Source: a virus. Taken from it: 61,271 nucleotides of DNA. The position numbers and the translations under genes are program-made. The notes beneath the pieces were generated by a model. That model made no database searches. It was given only the letters and a program-made list of their open reading frames with translations, and had not been told where the DNA came from. Below, piece after piece: positions 48,400-58,010 of the stretch (positions within the stretch are counted from its first letter, which is position 1; each line of letters opens with the position of its first letter). The stretch is from IMG/VR virus record IMGVR_UViG_3300032083_000576, positions 1 through 61,271 of that record. One strand, given 5' to 3'.

Positions 48400-50829
48400 A
48401 TGGCAATAGAAAGATCACCATTTTCAGTAATTCCAGGAACTGAAGAAGACCTAGCAATAGAAATTGAACAACCTGAAATGATGGATTCTCAAAATACGGA
48501 AGTGTATTTAGCAGAAGACGGATCCGCTACGATTGGATTTGATCCCGAAGAACAAATTAATTTACAGTTCGGAGAAAACATAGCAGAAGCGCTAGACGAA
48601 CGTCAATTACAACAAATTGCTAGTGAGTTAGTTGAAAATTACGAAGAAGATCTAAATTCACGAGACGATTGGTTTAATACTTTTAGTAAAGGTTTAGATT
48701 TATTAGGGATTAGAGGGGAAGATCGTTCAGAACCATTTGAAGGAGCTTCAGGAGTTCATCACCCAATACTTTCAGAAGCAGTTACACAGTTTCAATCACA
48801 AGCTTATAAAGAATTATTACCTGCAGGTGGACCAGTAGACGTAGAAATACTAGGAGTTAGTAACGACGCTAAGTTAGAAAAAGCAAATCGTGTTAAAAAC
48901 TTCATGAATTACCAAATAACGTACAAAATGGACGAATTTGACCCTGAAATGGATCAATTATTGTTTTATTTACCGTTATCAGGTTCAGCATTTAAGAAAA
49001 TTTACTATGATCCGTCATTAGGACGAGCCACCTCACGGTTTATTAAGGCAGAAGACCTAGTTGTTCCGTATTACGCAGTAGATTTACTTACTGCACCAAG
49101 AATTACGCATGTTATGTACATGACAGAAAACGAAATGCGTAAATTACAAATTTCTGGGTTCTATAGAGAGACATCTATGAGCGATCCAGCCTCAATATCA
49201 ACTACAGCGCTTGACGATAAGTTTGACGAACTTGAAGGTTTGTCCAGAACAGCGCAAAGTGAAGAATTTACATTGTTAGAAGTACATGTAGACCTTGATA
49301 TTGAAGGTTTTGAAGATAAAAATGCACAGGGAGAAGAAACAGGTTTAGCATTGCCGTATATTGTTACAATTTGTAAAGATAACAGCGAAGTTTTGGCAAT
49401 CCGTCCAAATTATGATCCGAAAGACCCCATGCGCAAGAAAATAGAGCACTTCACCCACTTTAAATTCTTGCCTGGACTAGGATTTTATGGATTTGGCTTA
49501 ATTCACATGATGGGCGGGTTGACCAGATCAGTAACAGCGATATTAAGGCAACTTATCGACGCAGGTACGTTATCAAACCTACCAGCAGGGTTTAAATCAC
49601 GTGGATTAAATATCCAAAAACATGACGACCCACTTCAACCTGGAGAATGGAGAGATGTGGACGTTCCTGGAGGTCGATTAGCTGATTCATTCCTTCCATT
49701 GCCGTATAAAGAACCAAGTGCAACATTAACTAATTTGTTAAGTGTTTTAATTGATTCAGGTAAACAATTTGCAGCAACTATTGAACAACCCACAAGTGAC
49801 GGGAACTCAGAAGCCCCAGTAGGAACAACTGTTGCTTTATTAGAAAAAGGTCAACGAGTTATGTCCGCAATACATAAACGTTTACATTACGCACAGCGTC
49901 AAGAGTTTAAAATTCTTAAAAGAGTTTTTAGCGAATCACTACCTCCCGAGTATCCGTATTCAGTACAAGGTGCTTCTGAAAACGTATTTGCAACAGATTT
50001 TGATAAATCAGTAGATGTAATACCTGTAAGCGATCCTAATATTTTTAGTATGACTCAAAGGATAGTTCTTGCACAAACACAATTACAAATGGCACAAGCT
50101 GCTCCTGATATCCATAATTTACGAGAAGCGTATAGAAAAATGTATCTTGCTTTAAATATTAAAGATATAGATTCTATTTTGCCTCAAGAAGAAGAAATAC
50201 CACCTAGAGACCCAATAAGTGAACAACAAGCCTCATTAACAGGAAATCCTATAAAAGCTTTTGAATTCCAAAACCACGAAGCATATATAGCAGCACATAG
50301 TTCTTTTTTACAAAACCCAATGACTCAACAAAATCCTGGGGTACTGCAGGCGATAGGTGCGAATATACAAGAACACCAAGCAATGTTGTATAGAATTCAA
50401 ATTGAACAAGCGTTAGGTCAATCACTACCACCTCTTGATCAGCCAATGCCTCCAGAACTAATGAATGAAATTGCAGTAGCCGCAGCAACCGCAACCCAAC
50501 AAGTTACAGGTCAGGCACAAGCGATGGCAGAAGCACAAGCGAGAGCACAACAAGATCCGCAACGTGAAATGTTCCAACAACAACTCCAACAAGAACGCGA
50601 TGAGTTAATGCAAAAAGAAGCAAGCGAACAACGTAGAGTTGAGATGGATATGCAAAAAGCAGGAATCAATGCGCAAATAGAACTTGAAAGAATAGAAGCA
50701 TCCAGAGATGCAGCAGAAATTAAAACAGCTGTCGATCTTCAAGAACTAGAAATGAAAAACGAAAGAGACGTAGAAAAGAATTTTAACGAACTAGTTAAAA
50801 CAGTGAAAACCACAACGAGAGAGGAATAG
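48400..50829 (+). CDS. Portal protein
   Basis: 809 residues, a large podovirus-type portal. The N-terminal two thirds hold the portal core (SRDDWFNTFSKGLDLLGIRG, FEGASGVHHPILSEA, FYLPLSGSAFKKIYYDPSLG, LPGLGFYGFGLIHMMGG). The C-terminal ~200 residues are Gln/Ala/Glu-rich helical barrel-like sequence (QAMAEAQARAQQDPQREMFQ). It forms the dodecameric DNA channel. It follows terL and precedes the co-chaperonin and scaffold genes. Confidence 0.88.
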   Translation: MAIERSPFSVIPGTEEDLAIEIEQPEMMDSQNTEVYLAEDGSATIGFDPEEQINLQFGENIAEALDERQLQQIASELVENYEEDLNSRDDWFNTFSKGLDLLGIRGEDRSEPFEGASGVHHPILSEAVTQFQSQAYKELLPAGGPVDVEILGVSNDAKLEKANRVKNFMNYQITYKMDEFDPEMDQLLFYLPLSGSAFKKIYYDPSLGRATSRFIKAEDLVVPYYAVDLLTAPRITHVMYMTENEMRKLQISGFYRETSMSDPASISTTALDDKFDELEGLSRTAQSEEFTLLEVHVDLDIEGFEDKNAQGEETGLALPYIVTICKDNSEVLAIRPNYDPKDPMRKKIEHFTHFKFLPGLGFYGFGLIHMMGGLTRSVTAILRQLIDAGTLSNLPAGFKSRGLNIQKHDDPLQPGEWRDVDVPGGRLADSFLPLPYKEPSATLTNLLSVLIDSGKQFAATIEQPTSDGNSEAPVGTTVALLEKGQRVMSAIHKRLHYAQRQEFKILKRVFSESLPPEYPYSVQGASENVFATDFDKSVDVIPVSDPNIFSMTQRIVLAQTQLQMAQAAPDIHNLREAYRKMYLALNIKDIDSILPQEEEIPPRDPISEQQASLTGNPIKAFEFQNHEAYIAAHSSFLQNPMTQQNPGVLQAIGANIQEHQAMLYRIQIEQALGQSLPPLDQPMPPELMNEIAVAAATATQQVTGQAQAMAEAQARAQQDPQREMFQQQLQQERDELMQKEASEQRRVEMDMQKAGINAQIELERIEASRDAAEIKTAVDLQELEMKNERDVEKNFNELVKTVKTTTREE

Positions 50830-50831
50830 TT

Positions 50832-51050
50832 ATGAGAAGATATTTTGACAATGATGATTATCCAAGCCCTTCATCTAAAAGCTATAAAGCTGAACCTAGT
50901 GAACCTTCTGTACAAGACGACACTAGAACACAAGATGTAAAAGCGGGCGAACTAATTACTAAAGATGATAAAGTAGTTGGTGAAAAAGCTAAGATGAAAG
51001 CTGGATACGGTCAAACAAAAGGACTTCTTTATTATAAGTACATTAAATAA
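50832..51050 (+). CDS. Small late protein, 72 aa
   Basis: A polar, Ser/Lys/Asp-rich protein that starts two bases after the portal stop. Sequence like DDYPSPSSKSYKAEPSEPSV suggests disorder. Likely a head-assembly or minor virion component. Confidence 0.6.
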   Translation: MRRYFDNDDYPSPSSKSYKAEPSEPSVQDDTRTQDVKAGELITKDDKVVGEKAKMKAGYGQTKGLLYYKYIK

Positions 51051-51057
51051 ATAATTA

Positions 51058-51255
51058 ATGGATTATATTAAAGCGGCGGAGCATTTGCTCCAAAAAATAC
51101 GAAAGAGAAAAGAAAATCTTTCGCAAACACTGGCTACAGGTAGTGTTCAGGATTTTGAACAATATCATAGAGTAGTTGGTGAAATCGCAGGTTTGAATAT
51201 AGCGGAGCAGGAGATTCAAACTTTAAATAAAAATATGGAGGACATAGATGACTGA
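51058..51255 (+). CDS. Small coiled-coil late protein, 65 aa
   Basis: Helical throughout (AAEHLLQKIRKRKENLSQTL, EQEIQTLNKNMEDID). It overlaps the GroES-like gene by eight bases. Small helical proteins in this slot may help scaffold or portal assembly; unproven. Confidence 0.63.
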   Translation: MDYIKAAEHLLQKIRKRKENLSQTLATGSVQDFEQYHRVVGEIAGLNIAEQEIQTLNKNMEDIDD

Positions 51256-51682
51256 TACTGTTCCAAATCGAGTAGATAATTTTGGCAGCACTGACATACA
51301 ACCTGTAGAAAAACAGGAAGTTGGATTAACTGTTGAAACATTAGATTCGCACACGGAAAAATTACCGCACCCCACTGGTTATAGAATTTTAATCCTGCCT
51401 TTTGTGGCACAAGCAGTGACTAAAGGAGGCATACATTTATCTAAACAAACGCTAGACAAAGAACGACTAGCAACTGTTGTAGGTTATGTTGTCGAACTTG
51501 GACCTGACGCCTACGGAGACTTAAACAAGTTTCCTGATGGACCTTGGTGTAAAAAAGGAGATTGGGTTATATTCGGCAGATATGCTGGAGCTCGTTTTCA
51601 AATAGAAGGTGGCGATATGCGCCTTTTAAATGATGATGAAATTTTAGCAAAAATAGACAACCCAGAGGATATATTATCATAA
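51248..51682 (+). CDS. GroES-like co-chaperonin
   Basis: 144 residues. Residues ~40-137 follow the Cpn10 pattern: GYRILILPFVAQAVTKGGIH, LATVVGYVVELGPDAYGD, WCKKGDWVIFGRYAGARF and GGDMRLLNDDEILAKI. These match GroES strands and its roof-to-base order, with a mobile loop around TKGGIHLSKQTLDKE. As with T4 gp31, it would team up with host GroEL, probably to fold the capsid protein encoded 2.4 kb downstream. The first ~40 residues are an extra polar extension. An overlap with the preceding gene fixes the start. Confidence 0.85.
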   Translation: MTDTVPNRVDNFGSTDIQPVEKQEVGLTVETLDSHTEKLPHPTGYRILILPFVAQAVTKGGIHLSKQTLDKERLATVVGYVVELGPDAYGDLNKFPDGPWCKKGDWVIFGRYAGARFQIEGGDMRLLNDDEILAKIDNPEDILS

Positions 51683-51695
51683 ACGTGGAGAAACC

Positions 51696-52583
51696 ATGCA
51701 AGAAGAAGCACAAAAAATAGAACTAGAACTTCCTGAAGGAGAAGTTGATATAAGAGAAGCAGATGTAGACGATTCAATCACAACCGTCGAAGAATCTGTA
51801 GTTGAAGAGGTTTCTACCTCTTCTGAACAAGAACTAGATGCGATTAGTGATACTGTACAAAAACGTATAGATAAACTAACATATAAAATGAGAGAGGCAG
51901 AAAGACAGCGAGATGAAGCTGTTAATTACGCTCAAAACATCCATACGGACAATACTCAGCTAAAAGAAAAGTTAAAGAATTCAGATTCTTCTCTTTTCAA
52001 AGAGTACGACAGTAGAGTACAATCGAATATTGAAAGAGCAAAACTTGATCTAAGGGACGCTCAAGAAAAAGGAGATGCCGATGAAATTGCTAGTGCAACA
52101 GAATTACTTTCAAGGAGTGCAGCAGAAGCTGAAAACCTTAGAAGACTATCTGCACAGCAAAAAGCAAGACAAACTTCTAATGAGGAAGAAGTTGTCAACC
52201 AAGTTCCTAATTTTAACCAACCTGTTCAACAAGCTCAACCAGATCCAAAAGCAGAAGCTTGGGCTAACAAAAATAATTGGTTTGGAGATGATCAAGCGAT
52301 GACCTACGCAGCATTTGGAATACATAGGCAATTAGTAGAAGAAGGAGTAGATCCCCACACTGATAATTACTACAACCAAGTTGATCAAAAAATTAGGGAA
52401 TATTTTCCTCAAAAGTTTTCGGAAGAGCAATCTGCACCCGCACAACAGGTTGCAGCTTCTAGCAGAGGTGCTACAGGCAAAAGAAACGTGCGCAAAATAA
52501 AACTCACACCAAGTCAAGTAGCAATAGCTAAAAGACTAAATGTGCCACTAGAAGAATATGCGAAGCATATCGAAGGAGTATAA
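51696..52583 (+). CDS. Capsid scaffolding protein
   Basis: 295 residues. Acidic N-terminus (ELPEGEVDIREADVDDSITT), a long coiled-coil centre (residues ~55-150), a Gln/Pro-rich linker and a basic C-terminal helix region (RNVRKIKLTPSQVAIAKRLN) that would bind the coat protein. This charge layout and the position before the capsid gene are typical of scaffolds. No protease is seen nearby. Confidence 0.8.
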   Translation: MQEEAQKIELELPEGEVDIREADVDDSITTVEESVVEEVSTSSEQELDAISDTVQKRIDKLTYKMREAERQRDEAVNYAQNIHTDNTQLKEKLKNSDSSLFKEYDSRVQSNIERAKLDLRDAQEKGDADEIASATELLSRSAAEAENLRRLSAQQKARQTSNEEEVVNQVPNFNQPVQQAQPDPKAEAWANKNNWFGDDQAMTYAAFGIHRQLVEEGVDPHTDNYYNQVDQKIREYFPQKFSEEQSAPAQQVAASSRGATGKRNVRKIKLTPSQVAIAKRLNVPLEEYAKHIEGV

Positions 52584-52584
52584 A

Positions 52585-53082
52585 ATGACAGAAGATAATA
52601 AAACAGACGTCACCACTGATCGTAACTCACGATCTGCAGAGACACGAGATACACAAACTCGCAGAAAACCTTGGCAACCCCCGTCTATGTTAGACGCACC
52701 CGCAGCTCCTCCTGGATACCAACATCGTTGGATTCGAGAATCTGTAAGAGGATCAGATGATAAATCTAATATGTCGAAACGTATTAGAGAAGGATATGAA
52801 CCTGTGAGAGCAGAAGATTATCCTGATTTTGAAGCTCCTACTATAGAGGATGGAAACAGATCAGGAGTTATTGGAGTTGGAGGTTTAATCCTCGCAAAAG
52901 TTCCAGTTGAAACCGCAAATGAAAGAAACGCTTATTTTAAAACACAAACAAGCGACCAACTTAACGGTGTAGACCATAACTATATGCGAGAAAGCGATCC
53001 TAAGATGCCTATTAAGGATAGTGATATTCAAAGGTCATCAAAGGTTCAATTTGGTAGTCGACCAGATGAGTCGTCTAAATAA
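52585..53082 (+). CDS. Head-assembly protein, 165 aa
   Basis: AAGGAG at 52573-52578 fixes the ATG at 52585, not the upstream ATG at 52558. A polar, Arg/Asp-rich protein with RKPWQPPSMLDAPAAPPGYQ and HRWIRESVRG near the start. It sits between scaffold and capsid genes. Probably a minor head protein. Confidence 0.68.
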   Translation: MTEDNKTDVTTDRNSRSAETRDTQTRRKPWQPPSMLDAPAAPPGYQHRWIRESVRGSDDKSNMSKRIREGYEPVRAEDYPDFEAPTIEDGNRSGVIGVGGLILAKVPVETANERNAYFKTQTSDQLNGVDHNYMRESDPKMPIKDSDIQRSSKVQFGSRPDESSK

Positions 53083-53112
53083 TAATAATAATTTTATATA
53101 GAGGTATATATT

Positions 53113-53652
53113 ATGGCAAATACTGATGCCCCAAACGGGTTTACGCCAGCATACCACATGTATGGAGGTGTTATTCGTCCGTCTCGTATGAGAATTGCTA
53201 GTGCAACTAATGCATCAATCTTTTCAGGTGATGTTGTTTCTTTATCTAGTGGTTACGTAATTCAAGGCACGGCGACAAGCACTCCTATAGGTGTTTTTTA
53301 TGGTGTATTTTTTACAGCAACTGATGGCACTCCAACTTTTTCTAAAGTTTGGACTGCTGACACGGCTACACAAGGCGGAGCGGATGCCGAAGCTTTAGTT
53401 TATAGCGATCCTGGTATCGTTTATGAAGCTCAATTTACTGCAGGTACACCTGCTGTAAGTTTTATCGGCAGCAAGTATACTCTTTCAACTACTGCGGGCT
53501 CAACGCTCAACGGTAGATCGAAAGAAGGTGTTACTGCAACAACTTCGTCAGGTATAGCTTTATGTGTAGGCTTTAACTTGTCCCCATCGAATTCGATAGG
53601 CGCAAGTGCAAGAGCTTACTTCACATTCCCGACGAATACGTTCGCGGTTTAA
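53113..53652 (+). CDS. Capsid decoration or head protein
   Basis: 179 residues, beta-rich and Thr/Ser/Gly/Ala-rich (FSGDVVSLSSGYVIQGTATS, IGVFYGVFFTATDGTPTF). It lies directly before the capsid protein with an RBS-like AGAGG upstream. This composition and place suit a decoration or stabilising protein that coats the capsid surface. Confidence 0.7.
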   Translation: MANTDAPNGFTPAYHMYGGVIRPSRMRIASATNASIFSGDVVSLSSGYVIQGTATSTPIGVFYGVFFTATDGTPTFSKVWTADTATQGGADAEALVYSDPGIVYEAQFTAGTPAVSFIGSKYTLSTTAGSTLNGRSKEGVTATTSSGIALCVGFNLSPSNSIGASARAYFTFPTNTFAV

Positions 53653-53668
53653 TTTAGGAGTATAAATA

Positions 53669-54577
53669 ATGGCAATTAATAGAGCACAATTAGTAAAAGA
53701 GCTAACTCCTGGACTGCACGCACTTTTTGGGTTAGAGTATGATCGTTATAACAACGAACATGAAGATATTTTCGACACCGAAAGTTCTGAAAGAGCTTTC
53801 GAGGAAGAAGTAATGTTAACTGGCTTCGGTGAAGCATCTGTTAAAGGGGAAGGCGCAGGAGTCGTTTACGACACAGCGCAAGAAGCTTGGACAGCACGTT
53901 ATTCACACGAAACTGTTGCACTAGCTTTCGCCTTAACGGAAGAAGCTATTGAAGACAATCTTTATGATACTCTTTCTTCAAGGTACACAAGAGCCTTAGC
54001 TCGTTCAATGCAAACAACCAAACAGGTTAAAGCAGCGAATGTTCTTAATAACGCTTTCAACTCCAGCTTTGTTGGTGGTGATGGTAAAGAACTTTGCGCT
54101 ACTGATCACCCGACAGTTGCAAACATTGACATGAAAAATGAGCTAAGTACGGCAGCAGACCTTAATGAAACTTCTCTTGAACAAGCTTTGATTGATATCG
54201 CAGCTTTTCAAGACGAAAGAGGTCTTAAAATAAATGCACAAGCAACGAAATTAATCATTCCGCCTGCTTTGCAATTTACAGCTGACAGACTCATGGAAAG
54301 TCCTGGACGAGTAGCAACCTCAGATAACGATATCAATGCTATAAGAAATATGGGCATGGTTTCAGGAGGATACGCGGTAAATCATTATCTAACAGATACT
54401 GATGCGTTCTTTTTAAAAACTGATGTACCTAATGGTCTTAAGCATTTCGTTAGAACACCTGTATCTACCAGTATGGAAGGCGACTTCGAAACTGGAAACG
54501 TTAGATATAAGGCTAGAGAGCGTTACAGCTTTGGATTTAGTGATTGGAGAGGAATTTTCGGATCTCCAGGAGCTTAA
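53669..54577 (+). CDS. Major capsid protein (HK97 fold, Mu gpT-like)
   Basis: 302 residues. The sequence has the Mu-gpT-type capsid layout: an N-terminal arm (LVKELTPGLHALFGLEYDRY), ERAFEEEVMLTGFGEA, YSHETVALAFALTEEAIEDN, KLIIPPALQFTADRLMESPG and a C-terminal YKARERYSFGFSDWRGIFGS. AGGAG lies upstream of the ATG. It is followed immediately by the strongest terminator of the late region, as expected for a highly expressed gene. Confidence 0.88.
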   Translation: MAINRAQLVKELTPGLHALFGLEYDRYNNEHEDIFDTESSERAFEEEVMLTGFGEASVKGEGAGVVYDTAQEAWTARYSHETVALAFALTEEAIEDNLYDTLSSRYTRALARSMQTTKQVKAANVLNNAFNSSFVGGDGKELCATDHPTVANIDMKNELSTAADLNETSLEQALIDIAAFQDERGLKINAQATKLIIPPALQFTADRLMESPGRVATSDNDINAIRNMGMVSGGYAVNHYLTDTDAFFLKTDVPNGLKHFVRTPVSTSMEGDFETGNVRYKARERYSFGFSDWRGIFGSPGA

Positions 54578-54595
54578 TCTTTACAGTTCTTATTG

Positions 54596-54627
54596 GAAAA
54601 GGGATCTTCGGATCCCTTTTCTTTTTT
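54596..54627 (+). terminator. Strong intrinsic terminator after the capsid gene
   Basis: GAAAAGGGATC (54596-54606) pairs with GATCCCTTTTC (54611-54621), capped by a TTCG tetraloop and followed by six T. It would limit read-through from the capsid gene to tail genes. Confidence 0.95.
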
Positions 54628-54732
54628 GATTCGATGATATAGAATGGATTCGAACTAGGGTAATTATAATTAATCTATCGACTGACCTAGCAGACTCGCC
54701 AAGACGATAGAATTTTATTAAGGAGACTTAAT
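54628..54732 (+). promoter_or_regulatory. Intergenic region with possible late promoter
   Basis: Follows the capsid terminator and ends with an AAGGAG site before the 54733 gene. It contains TATAAT (54665-54670) within TAATTATAATTAATC, but no clear -35 at standard spacing. A late promoter here would restart transcription of the tail genes. Confidence 0.35.
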
Positions 54733-55242
54733 ATGGCAAAATCGACATTTTCAGGTCCAGTCAAATCTTTGACAGGATTTATTTCAGCAGGTGTTGGCAA
54801 CAGCGTAAGCTTAACAGCAGACACCTCATTAACAGTAGCAGATCACGCAGGAAAAATCTTGTTGTGTAATGATGCAGACGGTAAATTTACTTTACCTTCT
54901 ATAAATATTTCAGTTCCAACTGATTCAACAGACCCAAACCAGTTAAACAATATCGGGGCTTCTTTCTATTTTGTAATAGAAACAGCAGCTACTGATCTTG
55001 ATATTTTAACTGACGGAACTGACAAGTTTGAAGGTGCGGTACTTATTGCTGTAGATGACGGAGCTAAAAAAGCTTTTGTTCCAGCAGCATCTAACGATGT
55101 TATGACTATGAATGGTTCAACAAAAGGTGGTATTGCAGGGAGTGTTGTAAAGGTTACAGCTATCGATGCAGTAACTTATTTAGTTCATGATTCATTGTTA
55201 ATTGGTTCAGGAACTATAGTTACACCATTTGCTGACGCTTAA
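54733..55242 (+). CDS. Beta-rich virion protein, 169 aa
   Basis: Ala/Thr/Asp-rich, with jelly-roll-like alternation (VSLTADTSLTVADHAGKILL, ASFYFVIETAATDLDILTDG). It is the first gene after the capsid terminator, so it is a head decoration, head fibre or tail component. AAGGAG lies upstream. Confidence 0.65.
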   Translation: MAKSTFSGPVKSLTGFISAGVGNSVSLTADTSLTVADHAGKILLCNDADGKFTLPSINISVPTDSTDPNQLNNIGASFYFVIETAATDLDILTDGTDKFEGAVLIAVDDGAKKAFVPAASNDVMTMNGSTKGGIAGSVVKVTAIDAVTYLVHDSLLIGSGTIVTPFADA

Positions 55243-55256
55243 TTTAGGAGACTAAT

Positions 55257-55583
55257 ATGAGCTCATCAGATGTAAAAGCCTCCGTACCTTTGACTGCTAC
55301 TGGTCAGTTACAGGGAACCATAGGCACTGGGGCGGGCACAGCGACTAATTTAGGACCACTAAGAGTTCAGTCAGTACAGGCTCAAGCTAGTGCTGCCGAT
55401 GCTACTATAAAAGTATACGATGGAACAGGTGCTTCTGGAACTAAACTTCTAATGGAATTTAAATTTGGTAGCGCGGCAAACGAATCGTTTGACCACTATC
55501 TGCCTAATGACGGAGTTTACTTTAAGAATGGGGCATACGTCGTGTTGGCTAATTGCGACTTCTTTGTTGCTTATCATTGTTAA
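55257..55583 (+). CDS. Virion protein, 108 aa
   Basis: Beta-rich (LRVQSVQAQASAADATIKVY) with TTAGGAG upstream of the ATG. It resembles small head or tail proteins found next to adaptor genes. No named family. Confidence 0.65.
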   Translation: MSSSDVKASVPLTATGQLQGTIGTGAGTATNLGPLRVQSVQAQASAADATIKVYDGTGASGTKLLMEFKFGSAANESFDHYLPNDGVYFKNGAYVVLANCDFFVAYHC

Positions 55584-55586
55584 AAT

Positions 55587-56258
55587 ATGGCAACCTCAGG
55601 AACTCGTACATTTAGTTTAGATGTAGCGACAGCAATAGAAGAGGCATATGAACTTGCGGGTCTAGAAGCCCGCACGTCATACGATGCCGTAACTGCTCGT
55701 CGTTCTTTAAATATCATGTTTGCCGATTGGGCAAATAGAGGTATTCAGATGTGGGAAGTTGTTAAAGTTGAACAAGCTTTAACTAAAGGAGATGAAACAT
55801 ACTCTTTAAATTCTTCTGATATCGATATTTTAGATGCGTACATACAAAAAACAGTAGGAAACACGGTTACAGATTTTTCGTTAAGTAGGATTGATCGTAA
55901 CGAATATGTAAATATTCCTGTAAAAGCAACAGAAGCTAGACCCACACAGTTTTGGTTAGAAAGATTGATAACCCCTGTTATACACCTCTATCCAGCGCCC
56001 GAGAATTCAACCGACAAACTCATTTACTATTCTTGGCAAAGAATACAAGACGCAACCACGTCACTTAATGATTTAGATATCCCAAATAGATTTATGCCTT
56101 GTTTGGTTTCTGGGTTAGCTTATTACCTTTGTTTAAAAAAGAACACTCAAAAAATTTCTATAATTCAACCGTTATATGAACAAAATCTTGAAAATGCAAT
56201 TAAATATGATGAAGATAGGTCTTCGATACATTTAGTTCCAAATAGGAGTTATATTTAA
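55587..56258 (+). CDS. Head-to-tail adaptor (P22 gp4-like) protein
   Basis: 223 residues. The N-terminal helical signature (LDVATAIEEAYELAGLEART, then TARRSLNIMFADWANRG) followed by beta strands and a C-terminal helix fits the tail accessory factor/gp4-like adaptor group of podoviruses. It would seal the portal and attach the tail. It overlaps the next gene by one base. Confidence 0.7.
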   Translation: MATSGTRTFSLDVATAIEEAYELAGLEARTSYDAVTARRSLNIMFADWANRGIQMWEVVKVEQALTKGDETYSLNSSDIDILDAYIQKTVGNTVTDFSLSRIDRNEYVNIPVKATEARPTQFWLERLITPVIHLYPAPENSTDKLIYYSWQRIQDATTSLNDLDIPNRFMPCLVSGLAYYLCLKKNTQKISIIQPLYEQNLENAIKYDEDRSSIHLVPNRSYI

Positions 56259-56626
56259 TGGCATATGCCACAGGTAAATATGCTAATGCTATTTGTGATA
56301 GATGTGGCTTTAAATACCCGTACTTGTCTATGAAAACTGAATGGGATCACACACGAGTTTGTCATGAATGTTATGAACCGAAACATCCACAACTAGACCC
56401 TTCTCATCCTCCTGTTGATGCAGAATCTTTGTGGCAACCAAGACCTGATGTTAGTTTACCTCAGGCTCAGTTAGGAAGAGTTACAACTAGAAATCCTTCG
56501 GACACGGTAATAAGTCAAAAAGGAACAAACATGATGCGATTCAGAGACGACCCTAATATAGGTAGTAAATTTGTAGGGGAACAAGGATTAGGTGAGTTAG
56601 GCGATATCACAGTGGGCACAAGCTAA
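56258..56626 (+). CDS. Zinc-ribbon structural protein, 122 aa
   Basis: CDRCGFKYP and CHECYEPKHP provide two CxxC pairs at residues ~11-14 and ~32-35, a zinc ribbon seen in small phage head-tail proteins. The remainder is Pro/Arg-rich and disordered. It lies between two adaptor-type genes with overlapping stops and starts. Confidence 0.7.
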   Translation: MAYATGKYANAICDRCGFKYPYLSMKTEWDHTRVCHECYEPKHPQLDPSHPPVDAESLWQPRPDVSLPQAQLGRVTTRNPSDTVISQKGTNMMRFRDDPNIGSKFVGEQGLGELGDITVGTS

Positions 56627-57279
56627 TGGCAGGATTTACTTATAACGGACTAACCACAGCTATCCAAAACTATATGGATAACACTGAAACAACGTTTACA
56701 AACACAATACCAACGTTTATCCAACAAGCTGAAGAAAAAATACTAAAATCTGTAGACCTTCCTGTGTTTAGAGAAAACGTCACAGGAACTGGTTCTTCTG
56801 GTAATACTTATTTATCAACCCCCACAGATTTTTTATCTCCGCGTAGTTTAGCTGTGATTGACAGCAGCGGTAATTATAGTTATTTATTATTAAAACATGT
56901 GTCTTGGATTAGAGACTATACTCCTGCAGCAGCCACGACAGGAGACCCATTGTTTTATGCTTTATTCGACGATAATACTTTTATTTTAGCTCCAACACCA
57001 AACAGCAACTTTACATTTGAACTGCATTATTTCTATAGACCGTCCTCATTAGTAGATGCAGGCGGGACAGGAAGCACGTGGCTATCTACAAATGCGTCTA
57101 ATACTTTGTTATATGGTTCTTTAGTTGAGGCGGCTATTTTTATGAAACTAACCCCCGCAGAAATACAGACATATGATGTTAAATATCAAGAAGGATTAAC
57201 AAGGTTAAAATTATTAGGTGAATCAAAAGATGTAAGAGACGAAGCAAGGTACGACAGCCTAAGAGTACCTCCTCAGTAA
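56626..57279 (+). CDS. Head-tail connector / adaptor protein
   Basis: 217 residues. YNGLTTAIQNYMDNTETTFT, TIPTFIQQAEEKILKSVDLP and SPRSLAVIDSSGNYSYLL are typical of the phage adaptor proteins that sit next to gp4-like proteins. The C-terminus is a charged helix. It probably forms part of the neck. Confidence 0.72.
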   Translation: MAGFTYNGLTTAIQNYMDNTETTFTNTIPTFIQQAEEKILKSVDLPVFRENVTGTGSSGNTYLSTPTDFLSPRSLAVIDSSGNYSYLLLKHVSWIRDYTPAAATTGDPLFYALFDDNTFILAPTPNSNFTFELHYFYRPSSLVDAGGTGSTWLSTNASNTLLYGSLVEAAIFMKLTPAEIQTYDVKYQEGLTRLKLLGESKDVRDEARYDSLRVPPQ

Positions 57280-57281
57280 CT

Positions 57282-58010
57282 ATGTTAAAAGAACCTATAC
57301 CGTCGTTACAAGGAAAAAACATAGCTTTAGTAGCCATGGGGCAAAGTCAAATAGATTATCATTTATCAAGAACACATAGTTTAGCTTTTGACGAAATATG
57401 GGCTGTAAACGCGATGATTGGAGTTTTACCTGAAATAGACAGAGCTTTTATATTAGATCCTATGTTTCGATTTCTAGACACTGAAGACGCAGGAAGTATG
57501 ACCCAAATGATGAGAAAATACCTTCCTCAAGCAAAATACCCCGTATATACTTGTGAACTTGACGAAAGAGTTCCGTATGCTGAGGAGTTTCCACTTGAAC
57601 CTTTAATACAAGATTTAGGCTGTGCTTATTTTAATAATACTGTAGCCTATGCCATAGCTTTTGCATTATGGAATCAAGTCAGTCATCTAACTGTTTTTGG
57701 CGTAGATTTTACATACAAAACAAATATGCATTTTGCAGAGTCAGGGAAAGCCTGTTGTGAGTTTTGGTTAGCTAAATGTATGGAAAATGAGATAAATATC
57801 TCTGTTGCGCCAAGATCGAACTTGTTAGAAACTAGTACAAACACTAAAGAAAAACTTTATGGGTATCATAGATTAAAAGACCCTACCATTACCTATCAAA
57901 AAGAAGGTACAATAAAAACTTGTAAATGGTCGGAGGTAGAGCAGATTAACCAACCCGAACCGCAAATGATAGATAGAAATGATTTACCACCAGAACCAGA
58001 GGAGTATTAA
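57282..58010 (+). CDS. Rossmann-like enzyme candidate in tail operon
   Basis: 242 residues. GKNIALVAMGQSQIDYHLS, IWAVNAMIGVLPEIDRAFIL and VSHLTVFGVDFTY have the Rossmann-like alternation of DUF115 or sialyltransferase-like proteins. The first motif differs from the usual GxGPS by having Met and Gln. It may modify a tail or capsid glycan; this is uncertain. It overlaps the next gene by one base. Confidence 0.55.
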   Translation: MLKEPIPSLQGKNIALVAMGQSQIDYHLSRTHSLAFDEIWAVNAMIGVLPEIDRAFILDPMFRFLDTEDAGSMTQMMRKYLPQAKYPVYTCELDERVPYAEEFPLEPLIQDLGCAYFNNTVAYAIAFALWNQVSHLTVFGVDFTYKTNMHFAESGKACCEFWLAKCMENEINISVAPRSNLLETSTNTKEKLYGYHRLKDPTITYQKEGTIKTCKWSEVEQINQPEPQMIDRNDLPPEPEEY

